Positions 10,094-18,670 of a stretch of 31,323 bases of DNA are shown piece after piece. The DNA is from JAYEJW01 sp034716535. Its GTDB lineage: Bacteria; Pseudomonadota; Gammaproteobacteria; Chromatiales; Chromatiaceae. A program made the translations under genes and the position numbers. The stretch spans positions 1-31,323 of the forward strand of contig JAYEJW010000386.1 in NCBI GenBank assembly GCA_034716535.1. Direction: 5' to 3'. Position 1 is the stretch's first letter. Each line of letters starts with the position of its first letter. Under the pieces are notes generated by a model, which was given only the letters and a program-made list of their open reading frames with translations, searched no databases and was not told where the DNA came from.

Positions 10094-10712
10094 TGCATGG
10101 CTCCTCAGGTTCGGACGGTTAGTAGATTTTCTTCGCGTCCTTCGCGGCTTCGCGTGAGACTCTCCCTATCTTGCTACGGTGTTTTGGGCGCGCCTGTACG
10201 AGTGAGCCATCTATTGACGAATGGGCTGTTTTAGAAGCTCCCGAGATAGGGCGGGCGTCCCCGTGCGGCGAATGGGCCAGCATGGTATACCCATCCAAGC
10301 TGGGGCGGTAGTCTCATGGCGAGCCGCCGGGCGGCGTATAATCGGCTTACCACTTGCTGCCTGTTGGTACGCGAGGCGGCGGGCGCGGCGCCCTGAGCCT
10401 TCGGAGATGTGGGTGTCGGTATGCTGAGAAACCGACATTATGCCCCTGATTTATCAGCAATAATCAGCGTTTGCGCTTGAAATGTTCGCGCGCGTTGGAG
10501 ATAATCAATCGATTGCCGATTCGCAATCGCAAAAAATTACTTTGCCGGAATAATTTTGCTTTCCCAGGCTGTGGCGTCGAAGAAGTCGCGACATGCTTCC
10601 GTCACGGGGGTTGCAACGGCTGCGGCGCTCGTTCGCTCGGCAAGCCGGATCGGGCGGTTCGCCCAGTCGATTTTCGAACACAAGCTCAGGTTAAGTTCAG
10701 GTGGCTAGGCTC
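10094..10712. other. Long non-coding spacer between divergent genes
   Basis: About 620 bases separate the divergent GTPase and efflux genes. Short open frames here have no ribosome binding site or protein-like composition, and I call no gene. From about 10430 to 10570 the DNA is much more AT-rich than its surroundings. That stretch holds CTGATT...AATCAG (around 10447-10468) and the perfect palindrome CAATCGATTG (10506-10515). This fits a regulatory region for the efflux genes. No TetR, MarR or two-component regulator gene is adjacent. Confidence 0.5.
10124..10158. repeat. Degenerate CTTCGCG tandem repeat
   Basis: TTCTTCGCG, TCCTTCGCG and GCTTCGCG occur in a row. Read on the other strand this is the CGCGAAG/CACGAAG repeat often found scattered in gammaproteobacterial spacers; a related block is at 22445-22562. 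Confidence 0.55.
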
Positions 10713-11858
10713 ATGGGAATTCCAGTGAATCGCGGGTTGTTTGCGGCGACCTTGATGTTCGTGACGGGCGCAAGCTCGGCGATGCCGACAAGTGAGGCTT
10801 TCGTCGTGAAGCAGGCGGAGGGCGCGCCGACCGTTTCGGTGGGCGGAACCGTCATTCCCTACAAGGAGGTTACTCTGGCAGCTCAGCTGCCCGGGCGGGT
10901 GAAGTACCTTGCAGGCATCGAAGGCGACGCCTTCGAAAAGGGTGATCTGCTGGTGGCCATCGACGAACGTGAGCTGCTGGCGAATCGTCAGGCGCTGCTG
11001 GCGCAGATGGCGAGTGCCGATTCCCAGTTGCGTAACACCCGCATGCAGTACAGCCGCGAGATCTTTGCGCCTCGCTCGCGCACGCCCCCCGGCGGTATGG
11101 CCATACCGAATCTGTTCGATCAGATGTTCACTCGCCCCATGGAGGACATGGTCGGCGAGCGCTCCCGGGGTGCCGAGCTATCGGCGGACCTCTACTCCTC
11201 CGGTACCCAGATCGAGCAGGCGCGGAACGCGCTCGTGCGCCTTCAGGCGGAGCTTCAGGCGTTGGATTCCAAACTCCGCGATGCCCGCAGCATCGCGCCC
11301 TTCGACGGCGTTATCGTCAAGAAATTCATCGAGGTCGGCGATACGGTACAGCCCGGGCAGCCCCTCCTGAAATACGCCGACGTCGAGTACCTCCAGGTTG
11401 AGGTGGACGTGCCGGCACGGCTGCGGCCCGGCATGCGCGAAGGCATGATGATCCACGCCGAGCTCGACGTGAACCGTCGCCGGGTCCCGGTGCGCGTCGC
11501 CCAGATCTTCCCCATGGCCGATCCGCAGCGCCACACGGTCAAAATCAAGCTCGATCTTCCCCAGGGCGTGTCCGAGCCCGGTATGTATGCGAAGGTGATG
11601 GTGCCCGATTTCAACGCCCCGGCACGCTCCAATCCCGTCATCCCCCAGTCAGCGATCCGCTATAACGGAAGTCTCCCCGGCGTCTACGTCTACGACGAGC
11701 AGGGCAATGCGCAGCTTCGGCTCATTCGCGTGGGCGAGCCGGTTCCGGGCGGGTTGATCACGGTGCTCAGCGGACTGCGTCCGGGTGAGCGGATACACCC
11801 CGATCCCCCGGCTGGGATCGCCGCCGGCTGGTCCACCCAAACCAACGAAGGCCGTTAA
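10713..11858 (+). CDS. RND efflux periplasmic adaptor (membrane fusion protein)
   Basis: A 381-residue HlyD/AcrA-family adaptor that links an inner-membrane RND pump to an outer-membrane channel. It shows a signal peptide (GLFAATLMFVTGASSAMP), the first lipoyl half (VIPYKEVTLAAQLPGRV), a helical hairpin rich in Gln, Ala and Leu, the second lipoyl half (APFDGVIVKKFIEVGDTV) and the beta-barrel region. There is no lipobox cysteine. ATG 10713 is used because the signal peptide starts there and AGGTGG lies upstream; GTG 10701 is an in-frame alternative. It is 81 bases upstream of the pump gene. No outer-membrane factor is in the window, so the channel must be encoded elsewhere. The substrate is unknown. 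Confidence 0.9.
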   Translation: MGIPVNRGLFAATLMFVTGASSAMPTSEAFVVKQAEGAPTVSVGGTVIPYKEVTLAAQLPGRVKYLAGIEGDAFEKGDLLVAIDERELLANRQALLAQMASADSQLRNTRMQYSREIFAPRSRTPPGGMAIPNLFDQMFTRPMEDMVGERSRGAELSADLYSSGTQIEQARNALVRLQAELQALDSKLRDARSIAPFDGVIVKKFIEVGDTVQPGQPLLKYADVEYLQVEVDVPARLRPGMREGMMIHAELDVNRRRVPVRVAQIFPMADPQRHTVKIKLDLPQGVSEPGMYAKVMVPDFNAPARSNPVIPQSAIRYNGSLPGVYVYDEQGNAQLRLIRVGEPVPGGLITVLSGLRPGERIHPDPPAGIAAGWSTQTNEGR

Positions 11859-11939
11859 CCCGGGAACGGCGTCGCGTCGGCGCGCGGCCGGCGCGCTCAT
11901 CCAAGATTTCGAGCCAGTTTTGATTGGCGCAGGTAGACC

Positions 11940-14900
11940 ATGAATCAAGACGAGACCCCAATCAAGCCTGAAGGGCAGGAGCCCAAATATACGGAGGAGA
12001 GTCTCGGAATCGCCGGGCGAACGGCCAGATTTTTCATCCGCTCGCCCTTGTCCCCTCTTTTTTATATCGCCATGCTCCTGATGGGTCTGCTCGGCCTGGT
12101 GATGACGCCCCGTCAGGAGGACCCGCAGATCTCGGTGCCCATGATCGACGTCATGGTGCAGTACCCGGGGGCGTCCGCCCAGCAGGTCTCCAGCCTCGCC
12201 ATGCAGCCCCTGGAGCGCATCATGAGCGAGATCCCGGGCGTAAAGCACGTCTACTCCGCCGCGCAGCGCAACCAGGGCATCGTCACCGTGGAGTTCAAGG
12301 TCGGCGAGGAGATGGGCCCGTCCCTGGTGAAGCTGAACGACAAGATCGCCTCGAACATGGACAAGATCCCACCCGGGGTCATGCCGCCGCTGGTCAAGAC
12401 CAAGGGCATCGACGACGTGCCCATCGTCACCCTCACCATCTGGTCCAAGGACCTGGACGACGATGGCCTGCCGGATGTGGACGATGGCCAGCTGCGCCTG
12501 CTCGCCCAGGACGTGCTCCAGGCGGTCAAGGAGGTGAAGGACACGGGCAATGCATTCATCGTGGGCGGGCGGCGCGAGCAGGTGACCGTGGACGTCTATC
12601 CGGAGCGCCTGTCCGGTTACGGGATCAGCCTCGACCAGGTGGCCCAGACGCTACAGACCGCCAACGCGGAGACCACTGCCGGCGGGGTGGAGACCAGCGG
12701 AGCCCACTTCTCGGTGACCACCGGGGCCTTCCTCAAAGGGATGGACGACATCAACCGCCTGGTGGTCGGGACGCGCAACGATGTGCCGATCTACATGCAC
12801 GACGTGGCGCGTGTCACCCAGGGACCGGAAGACGCCACTCAGCTGGTCGCCTTCTACACCGGCCCCGCCGCGCCGGAAGGTATCAAGGCGGACGGAGTTC
12901 CGGCGGTGACTATCGCCGTCGCCAAGAAGGAGCTCACCAACGGCGTAACCGTTGCCAACGCCATCATCGACCGGGTGGAGGAGATGAAGGGTGAGCGCAT
13001 TCCCAACAATGTCGAGGTCAGTATTACCCGCAACTACGGCGAGACTGCCGACCAAAAGGTCCGCGAGCTGATTTTCAAGCTCTTCGTGGCGACCGGCTGG
13101 GTGTTCCTCCTGGTCTGGGGCGCCTTCCGGGCGCTGCGTCCGGCCATCGTGGTGATGCTGGTCATTCCCGTCGTGCTGCTGATGACCATCTTCGTTGCCT
13201 GGGTTTGGGAATACACCATCGATCGCGTCAGTCTGTTCGCGCTCATCTTCTCCATCGGCATCCTGGTGGACGATGCGATCGTGGTGGTGGAGAACATCTA
13301 CCGGCGCTGGCTCGAGGAGGGGCGTACCGACGACGAGACCGCGGTGGACGCGGTGCGCGAGGTGGGCAACCCCACCATCCTGGCGACCTTCACCGTCATC
13401 GCGGCGCTGCTGCCCATGGGATTCGTCAGCGGGATGATGGGGCCCTACATGGAGCCCATCCCGGCGTTGGGCTCGGTGGCCATGTTCATCTCCCTGTTCG
13501 CCGCCTTCGTGTTTACCCCTTATCTCGCCATTTCCAAGTGGCTCCGGCCCTCCATGCACTATCTGGAGACGGCGGAGAAGCGTGAGCACAAGGAGGCGGA
13601 GAAGCTCGAGAAGCTGTTCCGCAACATCCTGACCCCGCTCATGGAGAGCAAGCGGAAGCGTCTCATCTTCCGCCTCGTGCTGTGGGGGGCCTTTGCTTTC
13701 ACCCTGTCCTTCTTCTATTTCAAGTGGGTGGCCGTGAAGATGCTGCCCCTCGACAATAAGCCCGAGTTCTCCGTGGTGCTCGACATGCCGGAGGGGACGG
13801 CGCTGCCGGTTACCGCCAATCTGGCCCACCGCATGGCAGAGAAGATGCGGTCCTTGCCTGAGGTGACCGCCATCCAACTTTACGCGGGTACGGCGCGGCC
13901 CTACGATTTCAACGGCATGGTGCGCCACTACTACCTGCGCTCCGACCCCTGGCAGGGCGAGCTCCAGGTGCAGCTCACGGACAAGCACGATCGCGATCGC
14001 TCGAGTCACGAGCTGGCGGTCGAGGCACGCGAGATGCTCAAGAAGCTGGTCGAGGGGACCGGCGCCAAGGTCGCGGTGGTCGAGATGCCGCCGGGACCGC
14101 CCGTTCTGCAGTCGGTCGTGGCCGAGATTCACGGTCCGACACCGGAGATCCGCCGCCAGTTCGCCCGCGACATGACGGAGACCTTTGAGCAGGCCCAGAG
14201 CACCCGCGACGTGGACAACTACCTCCGGGATGCGTACGACTATTGGCGCTTCGACGTGGATACGGAGAAGGCCGTTCGTCGCGGTATCTCGGTCGATACC
14301 ATCAACCGAAACCTGGCCATGGCCCTGGGCGGCGCTCAGATCGGCGACGTCAAGCGGCAGGCGGGGCACGAGCCGATCGAGATCGTCATCCAGGTGCCTC
14401 TGGCCGAGCGTTCGGAGATCGAGCGCCTGGGCGACCTCCCGGTCCAGTCCAGCGCCGGCTTCACCATACCGCTGCGTGAGCTCGGGACGTTCCAACGGGT
14501 CCCCGAGGAGGACATCATCTACCGCAAGGATCTGCGCGCGGTCGAGTACGTCGTGGCGGACGTGGGCGGCCAGCTGGCGGCGCCCGTGTACGGCATGTTC
14601 CAGATCCAGGACCTGCTCGATGAGTCGGGGTACGAGGCCCCGGACGGTGTGGTGCCCGAGGCCTACTGGAGGAAGCCGCCCCCGAACGACCGGCAGTCGT
14701 CCTGGGAATGGGCGGGCGAGTGGACGGTCACCTACGAGACGTTCCGGGACATGGGTGCCGCGTTCATGGTGGCGTTGGTGCTCATCTACATCCTGGTGGT
14801 CTGGGAGTTCGGAAACTTCCGCATCCCACTGGTGATCATGGCGCCCATTCCGCTCACGCTGCTGGGCATCATTCCGGCGCATTTCATCATGTTCGAGCTC

Positions 14901-16019
14901 GGCCTGGGCGGGGAGTTCACGGCGACCTCCATGATCGGATGGATCGCGCTGGCGGGCATCATCGTACGCAACTCGATCCTTCTGGTGGATTTCTCCGTTC
15001 ACGAGGTGCAGAAGGGCGTACCGGTCGCAGAGTCCGTGATCCGGGCGTGTAAGACCCGTACCCGGCCCATTCTGATTACGGCCCTGGCCCTGGTGGCGGG
15101 CGCAAGCGTCATCTTCACCGACCCGATCTTCCAGGGGATGGCGATCTCGCTGGCGTCGGGAGTGCTGGTATCCACGGTGCTCACTCTGATCGTCATCCCG
15201 CTTGGCTGTGTTGCGGCAAGCAAGGATCTGTGCGAGGTTGCCGTGGCGACCGCGCCACGGGGGATGAACGTGCCCTGTTCCGTCGAGGAGGCGGAGAAGG
15301 CGACAAAGGCTCGGCAGAAGCCGAAGGGCGCGTGGCTTCGCGCAGCATGGGGGCATGCCGTTGAAGCGTTTATCCTTGTCTTCTACGCCATCCGCGGTAT
15401 CTTTCTGCTGCTGTTCGATCTGGTCAAGAACCTGGTCAAGAAGAAGAAAAAGCCCGCTGCGCAGCCGGCGTCCACGACCGTTGCCCCGGCGGTTCCCCGC
15501 GAGGCTGGGGGAGGTGGGGGCGGCGCGGGCTCGCCTTCCGTGCCGACCTCGGGTTCCGGTTCGCCGCCGGCGGGTGGTTCACCGCGAGGGCAGGCCCGCA
15601 GCAGTGCCGCCGCTGAGCAAGAAAAGGCCGCGTCCACCACCACGGCTGCCCCGCAGCGGCAAGAAGATGTGGTGGCGGACGATATGGCGCCCGTCGAGAC
15701 GGCGCCGAGGCAGAATCCAGAACAGGCGGCGGCGCGAGCGGCCTCTTCCTCGACCCAGCCGGTTGCGCCGAAGGGAGAGGTCGAGGGGCCGGTATCCTCC
15801 CCGACTGCGCCGACTACTCCGACTGCCGACAAGACGACCAAGACGAAGACGAGCCCCGAGAGCCGGACCACCGCGAAAAAGCGCGCGGGAAAGAAGAGGG
15901 CAGCCAAGAAGATCGCCGCGAAGAAAGGCGATACGAAGCCCACGCTGGTGCAGAAGAAGGCGCCCAGGCGCGGCATTCGCCTAAAAGTGGACGGCGGACA
16001 GGGGCCGAGCTTCGATTGA
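11940..16019 (+). CDS. RND efflux permease with long basic C-terminal extension
   Basis: This proton-driven inner-membrane pump is 1359 residues, against about 1020-1080 for the family. The core (to about residue 1090) has TM1 after FFIRSPLSPLFYIAML, the porter-domain motif PGASAQQV, the TM4 proton-relay pair in GILVDDAIVVVEN and the late TM motif MIGWIALAGIIVRNSILLVDF. Past the core comes a 260-residue extension. It has one extra hydrophobic helix (about 1143-1162, AFILVFYAIRGIFLLLFDLV), then KKKKK, a Gly/Ser/Pro/Thr/Ala-rich low-complexity stretch, and a Lys/Ala-rich end with KKRAGKKRAAKKIAAKK that resembles histone H1-like bacterial tails. Codon use stays GC-rich with no frame break. Pump identity is firm; the tail's role is unknown. 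Confidence 0.93.
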   Translation: MNQDETPIKPEGQEPKYTEESLGIAGRTARFFIRSPLSPLFYIAMLLMGLLGLVMTPRQEDPQISVPMIDVMVQYPGASAQQVSSLAMQPLERIMSEIPGVKHVYSAAQRNQGIVTVEFKVGEEMGPSLVKLNDKIASNMDKIPPGVMPPLVKTKGIDDVPIVTLTIWSKDLDDDGLPDVDDGQLRLLAQDVLQAVKEVKDTGNAFIVGGRREQVTVDVYPERLSGYGISLDQVAQTLQTANAETTAGGVETSGAHFSVTTGAFLKGMDDINRLVVGTRNDVPIYMHDVARVTQGPEDATQLVAFYTGPAAPEGIKADGVPAVTIAVAKKELTNGVTVANAIIDRVEEMKGERIPNNVEVSITRNYGETADQKVRELIFKLFVATGWVFLLVWGAFRALRPAIVVMLVIPVVLLMTIFVAWVWEYTIDRVSLFALIFSIGILVDDAIVVVENIYRRWLEEGRTDDETAVDAVREVGNPTILATFTVIAALLPMGFVSGMMGPYMEPIPALGSVAMFISLFAAFVFTPYLAISKWLRPSMHYLETAEKREHKEAEKLEKLFRNILTPLMESKRKRLIFRLVLWGAFAFTLSFFYFKWVAVKMLPLDNKPEFSVVLDMPEGTALPVTANLAHRMAEKMRSLPEVTAIQLYAGTARPYDFNGMVRHYYLRSDPWQGELQVQLTDKHDRDRSSHELAVEAREMLKKLVEGTGAKVAVVEMPPGPPVLQSVVAEIHGPTPEIRRQFARDMTETFEQAQSTRDVDNYLRDAYDYWRFDVDTEKAVRRGISVDTINRNLAMALGGAQIGDVKRQAGHEPIEIVIQVPLAERSEIERLGDLPVQSSAGFTIPLRELGTFQRVPEEDIIYRKDLRAVEYVVADVGGQLAAPVYGMFQIQDLLDESGYEAPDGVVPEAYWRKPPPNDRQSSWEWAGEWTVTYETFRDMGAAFMVALVLIYILVVWEFGNFRIPLVIMAPIPLTLLGIIPAHFIMFELGLGGEFTATSMIGWIALAGIIVRNSILLVDFSVHEVQKGVPVAESVIRACKTRTRPILITALALVAGASVIFTDPIFQGMAISLASGVLVSTVLTLIVIPLGCVAASKDLCEVAVATAPRGMNVPCSVEEAEKATKARQKPKGAWLRAAWGHAVEAFILVFYAIRGIFLLLFDLVKNLVKKKKKPAAQPASTTVAPAVPREAGGGGGGAGSPSVPTSGSGSPPAGGSPRGQARSSAAAEQEKAASTTTAAPQRQEDVVADDMAPVETAPRQNPEQAAARAASSSTQPVAPKGEVEGPVSSPTAPTTPTADKTTKTKTSPESRTTAKKRAGKKRAAKKIAAKKGDTKPTLVQKKAPRRGIRLKVDGGQGPSFD

Positions 16020-16072
16020 CGCGGCTGAGCGGTTCGTTCAGAAGCTCGCGTCCGTTGTTTCGGGAAAGGTTC

Positions 16073-16092
16073 GGCGGGCATCGATGCCCGCC
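16073..16092. repeat. Perfect 20-bp palindrome after the efflux permease
   Basis: GGCGGGCAT at 16073-16081 is mirrored exactly by ATGCCCGCC at 16084-16092 around a central CG. It is 54 bases past the permease stop. There is no T-run, so it is either a rho-assisted terminator hairpin, an extragenic palindrome or a binding site. Confidence 0.65.
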
Positions 16093-16139
16093 CAAGGTTA
16101 AAGGATTGGGCTGCGAAATGCGGCCGTTACACGCCATTG

Positions 16140-16808
16140 ATGAAACTACCCGCCCTGCTTTTCGCACTCCTGTCCGTCCCGTTGGTCGCCGTCACTGGTC
16201 CGGCAGCTTCTCGCCAGGAGAGCGGGTTCGATGCTTATTCTCTCGCCCCTGAGGTCTACTACGACCAGCCTCCCCCGTCCGGCGGCCGCGGCGGCCCGTT
16301 CGACTATCCGTACCCCGGCTCCGATGAGCAGGCCCGTTTCCAGGACGACGAGCCGGGTTGGGTTCGAGAGCCGTATCAGCCACCGCCCATCGGAAGTCGG
16401 CTCAATCAGTCTCCCGGGGGCGCTTATCCCCCGCCGGCTTGGTCGCCTGATGATGCGACGATGTACGGGCCCTATGGTTATCCTGGGATCGATGCGCCCC
16501 CCGAGAGAGCGGAACGGGGGTACTCGGACCGGCCTGCGCTCGGTGGGCTGCCGCCGGCGGTGCCGAGGGGATATCGTTTTCGTGGTGATTCGGGCTCAGG
16601 CGGGGCCGGCTCTTGGCGAGGGGGGTACCGGTTTCGACCGCTGACCGAGCAGGAGCAGCAGCGGATGAGGTCGGATGACGGGTGGCGTCCGTCGAGCATC
16701 GGACGCCCTGTTGATCGCCAGCCCCGTCCGAGAGCGTTTCCGGCGCAGGAGGCGTATGGCTACCAGCCGGATAGCTGGTTCCGCCGCTACTACGGGGAAA
16801 GGCCTTGA
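16140..16808 (+). CDS. Exported Pro/Gly/Tyr-rich low-complexity protein
   Basis: A 222-residue protein with a signal peptide (MKLPALLFALLSVPLVAVTG, cleavage near PAAS). The rest is low-complexity and rich in Pro, Gly, Tyr, Arg and Asp (MYGPYGYPG, YYDQPPPSGG, WFRRYYGERP). It is probably disordered, with no catalytic motif or cysteine. The short motif YRFR occurs twice (YRFRGDS and YRFRPLTEQEQQ). Tyr/Gly/Pro-rich exported proteins coat sulfur globules in some sulfur oxidisers, but this one is longer and less repetitive, so that link is only a guess. The ATG at 16140 has no clear Shine-Dalgarno. It follows the pump gene by 120 bases and precedes another exported protein. Confidence 0.65.
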   Translation: MKLPALLFALLSVPLVAVTGPAASRQESGFDAYSLAPEVYYDQPPPSGGRGGPFDYPYPGSDEQARFQDDEPGWVREPYQPPPIGSRLNQSPGGAYPPPAWSPDDATMYGPYGYPGIDAPPERAERGYSDRPALGGLPPAVPRGYRFRGDSGSGGAGSWRGGYRFRPLTEQEQQRMRSDDGWRPSSIGRPVDRQPRPRAFPAQEAYGYQPDSWFRRYYGERP

Positions 16809-16880
16809 CGGTTTCTCGCCGCCCCGAACCGGAGCGGCGAGATGCGATTCGGTTTGATAACAGATGGAGGATGAGATCTT

Positions 16881-17681
16881 ATGAGTAGATCGCGATTTTC
16901 GACTTGGTGCTCTGTAGCCGTCGGGCTTCTGACGGCCTTGTCCTTGAGGGCAGAGCCAGCGGGGCAGGAGTTCTCCGCAGAAATGGTTCAGCGGGGGCCG
17001 AAGGGACAGCTATCGTCCGGTAAAATGTACGTCGGCGGCAAGCGTGTTCGCTCGGAGATGAAGCACCAGGGCCAGGAAGTCATCCGAATCACGGATGAGA
17101 ACCGCAAGGTCGAGTGGATCCTGTTTCCTGAGCAGCAGAAGTATATGGAGCGGCAGCTGTCGGGCCCGGGGGGCAAGCTGTCCGGCGCCAAGCCCTCGGC
17201 GGAGGCGGATCCTTGCGCCGGCATGCCTGACGTGACCTGTCGGAAGCTCGGCGAGGAAACGGTGGCCGGTCGCCCGGCGGTCAAGTGGGAGATGGTCGCG
17301 TCCGTTCAGGGACAGTCCATGAAAAGTACCCAGTGGATCGACAAGGAGCGGGGCGTTCCATTGCGTCAGGAGATGCCGAACGGTCAGACCACGGAGCTCA
17401 AGCTCGTGGGCACGGAGACCCTTGACGGTCGCGAGGTGGAGAAATGGGAGGTGGTCGCGACCCAGCCGGATAAGCCCGCGATCAAGACCTTCCAGTGGTA
17501 CGACCCGGAGCTGGAGCTTGCGGTTCGTCAGGAATTTCCCGGTGGATTCGTCAGCGAGCTGACGAACCTTCGCGTGGGGGAACAGCCTGACCACCTGTTC
17601 AGCATTCCGGCGGGCTACGAGCGAATCACTGCTCCAACGGGGATGCCCGGGCAATCCCAGGGTGCTCCGCCCGAGCGCTGA
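16881..17681 (+). CDS. Exported LolA/DUF4412-like protein
   Basis: A 266-residue exported protein with a signal peptide (WCSVAVGLLTALSLRAEPA). It is made of two similar beta-rich halves: GRPAVKWEMVASVQGQSM...TQWIDKERGVPLRQEMP (about 130-170) and GREVEKWEVVATQPDKPA...FQWYDPELELAVRQEFP (about 183-222). Together with the N-terminal segment (GKMYVGGKRVRSEMKHQGQEV) this suggests the LolA-like fold used for lipid or lipoprotein carriage in the periplasm. Function is not known. GGAGG precedes ATG 16881. There are two cysteines in the middle (CAGMPDVTC), which could form a disulfide. It may be co-transcribed with the upstream low-complexity gene. Confidence 0.7.
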   Translation: MSRSRFSTWCSVAVGLLTALSLRAEPAGQEFSAEMVQRGPKGQLSSGKMYVGGKRVRSEMKHQGQEVIRITDENRKVEWILFPEQQKYMERQLSGPGGKLSGAKPSAEADPCAGMPDVTCRKLGEETVAGRPAVKWEMVASVQGQSMKSTQWIDKERGVPLRQEMPNGQTTELKLVGTETLDGREVEKWEVVATQPDKPAIKTFQWYDPELELAVRQEFPGGFVSELTNLRVGEQPDHLFSIPAGYERITAPTGMPGQSQGAPPER

Positions 17682-17888
17682 TCCACGCGGATTCCAGGCG
17701 GCGACCTTCCTGGCTCGCCGCGTTGGCTCTTGTGGATGCGCTGCCGCCCCTCTGGTGGTGGACGGGTCGTGTCTGCGGGCACGAAGAGACGGGGTGCCAT
17801 CAGGGGGCTTTCGCCGGTTTTCGGTGGATTCCCCCCGGGGCGCCTTGGTCAGCATAGTCGTCAGATCGGAAGGCTCTGAAAGTCGCCC

Positions 17889-18521
17889 ATGGTTACCATT
17901 ATTGGAAGTCTGAAAGGGGGGTCGGGCAAGAGCACCGTCTCCTTCAACCTGGCCGTTTGGCTCGCGATGGCGGACGTCAAGGTCCAGCTCATCGACGCCG
18001 ATCCACAGGCAACCTTGACCGACGTCGTCGACGTTCGCTTGGAGGAGGGCTTCGATCCTCCGCTACGGGTCGGCGATAAGTCAGCCTTGACTCCGGAGCA
18101 CTTCAGCGCCGCCGACGAGACGCTGATCGACGTTGGTACCTCGGACATGGATTCCATGCGCCGGGCACTTGAGCTCTGTGATCGCGTTGTGGTTCCGGTT
18201 CCGCCGTCCCAGGCGGACATCTGGTCCACCCAGCGCTATATTCACCTCGTGCAGTCGACGGAACGGGAGGCGCCGCCGCAGATTCTGGGATTCATCAACC
18301 GGGGTGATACCCATCATGCGGTGCGCGAGACCAACGAAGCGGCCGCCGCGCTCGTCTCCCTGCCCGGCATCAGGTTCATCAAGTCGCGTCTCTCTCAGCG
18401 CACCGTGTTTCGGCGCTCCTTCAGCGAAGGGCTGGCGGTCTTCGAGCTGGATCCCCGTGGCAAGGGGTCCCGGGAGTTCTTTGCCCTGGCGGCGTCCCTT
18501 TATCCCAACCTCGTCAGCTGA
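17889..18521 (+). CDS. Orphan ParA/MinD-type ATPase
   Basis: A 210-residue P-loop ATPase of the ParA/MinD superfamily, which dimerises on ATP and positions DNA, protein arrays or machines on the nucleoid or membrane. The deviant Walker A is KGGSGKST at residues 9-16 with the signature Lys9, and LIDADPQ lies at 34-40. The switch II region reads TLIDVGTSDM, unlike the usual D-T/C-P-P. There is no N-terminal helix-turn-helix as in plasmid ParA and no MinD-type C-terminal amphipathic helix. No ParB gene or parS-like cluster is seen nearby. The next gene encodes a membrane coiled-coil protein, a plausible partner. The ribosome binding site before ATG 17889 is weak. Confidence 0.85.
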   Translation: MVTIIGSLKGGSGKSTVSFNLAVWLAMADVKVQLIDADPQATLTDVVDVRLEEGFDPPLRVGDKSALTPEHFSAADETLIDVGTSDMDSMRRALELCDRVVVPVPPSQADIWSTQRYIHLVQSTEREAPPQILGFINRGDTHHAVRETNEAAAALVSLPGIRFIKSRLSQRTVFRRSFSEGLAVFELDPRGKGSREFFALAASLYPNLVS

Positions 18522-18591
18522 GCTTGGCGGCCTGCAGTCCAGCTTGTTGGGGCCCTGAGGTCGCGGGTGTCGGCAAAACAAGGAAATAAGC

Positions 18592-18619
18592 TTGGCTTGT
18601 GTATGCAAAAAATTATGTT
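18592..18619 (+). promoter_or_regulatory. Candidate sigma-70 promoter for the membrane coiled-coil gene
   Basis: TTGGCT (18592-18597), a 16-base spacer and TATGTT (18614-18619) lie in a short AT-rich island, 52 bases upstream of ATG 18671. The island stands out from the GC-rich surroundings. This would allow expression independent of the ParA gene. Confidence 0.4.
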
Positions 18620-18670
18620 AACCTTTGAAGATTGTTGCGATTCTGTGAACGGCAAGTCCCTGGCGATCCG

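Noticed and set aside
10221..10728. Short open frames in the GTPase-efflux spacer
   Set aside because: No ribosome binding site, no protein-like composition, and one runs into the efflux adaptor start.
12651..15356. A 901-codon open frame on the minus strand opposite the RND permease
   Set aside because: It is antisense to a clear pump gene; its His/Arg/Asp-rich translation has no domain and arises from GC-rich third positions.
17889..18521. Plasmid or prophage partition locus
   Set aside because: The ParA-like gene has no ParB, no parS-like repeats, and sits among ordinary chromosomal genes without integrase or phage genes.
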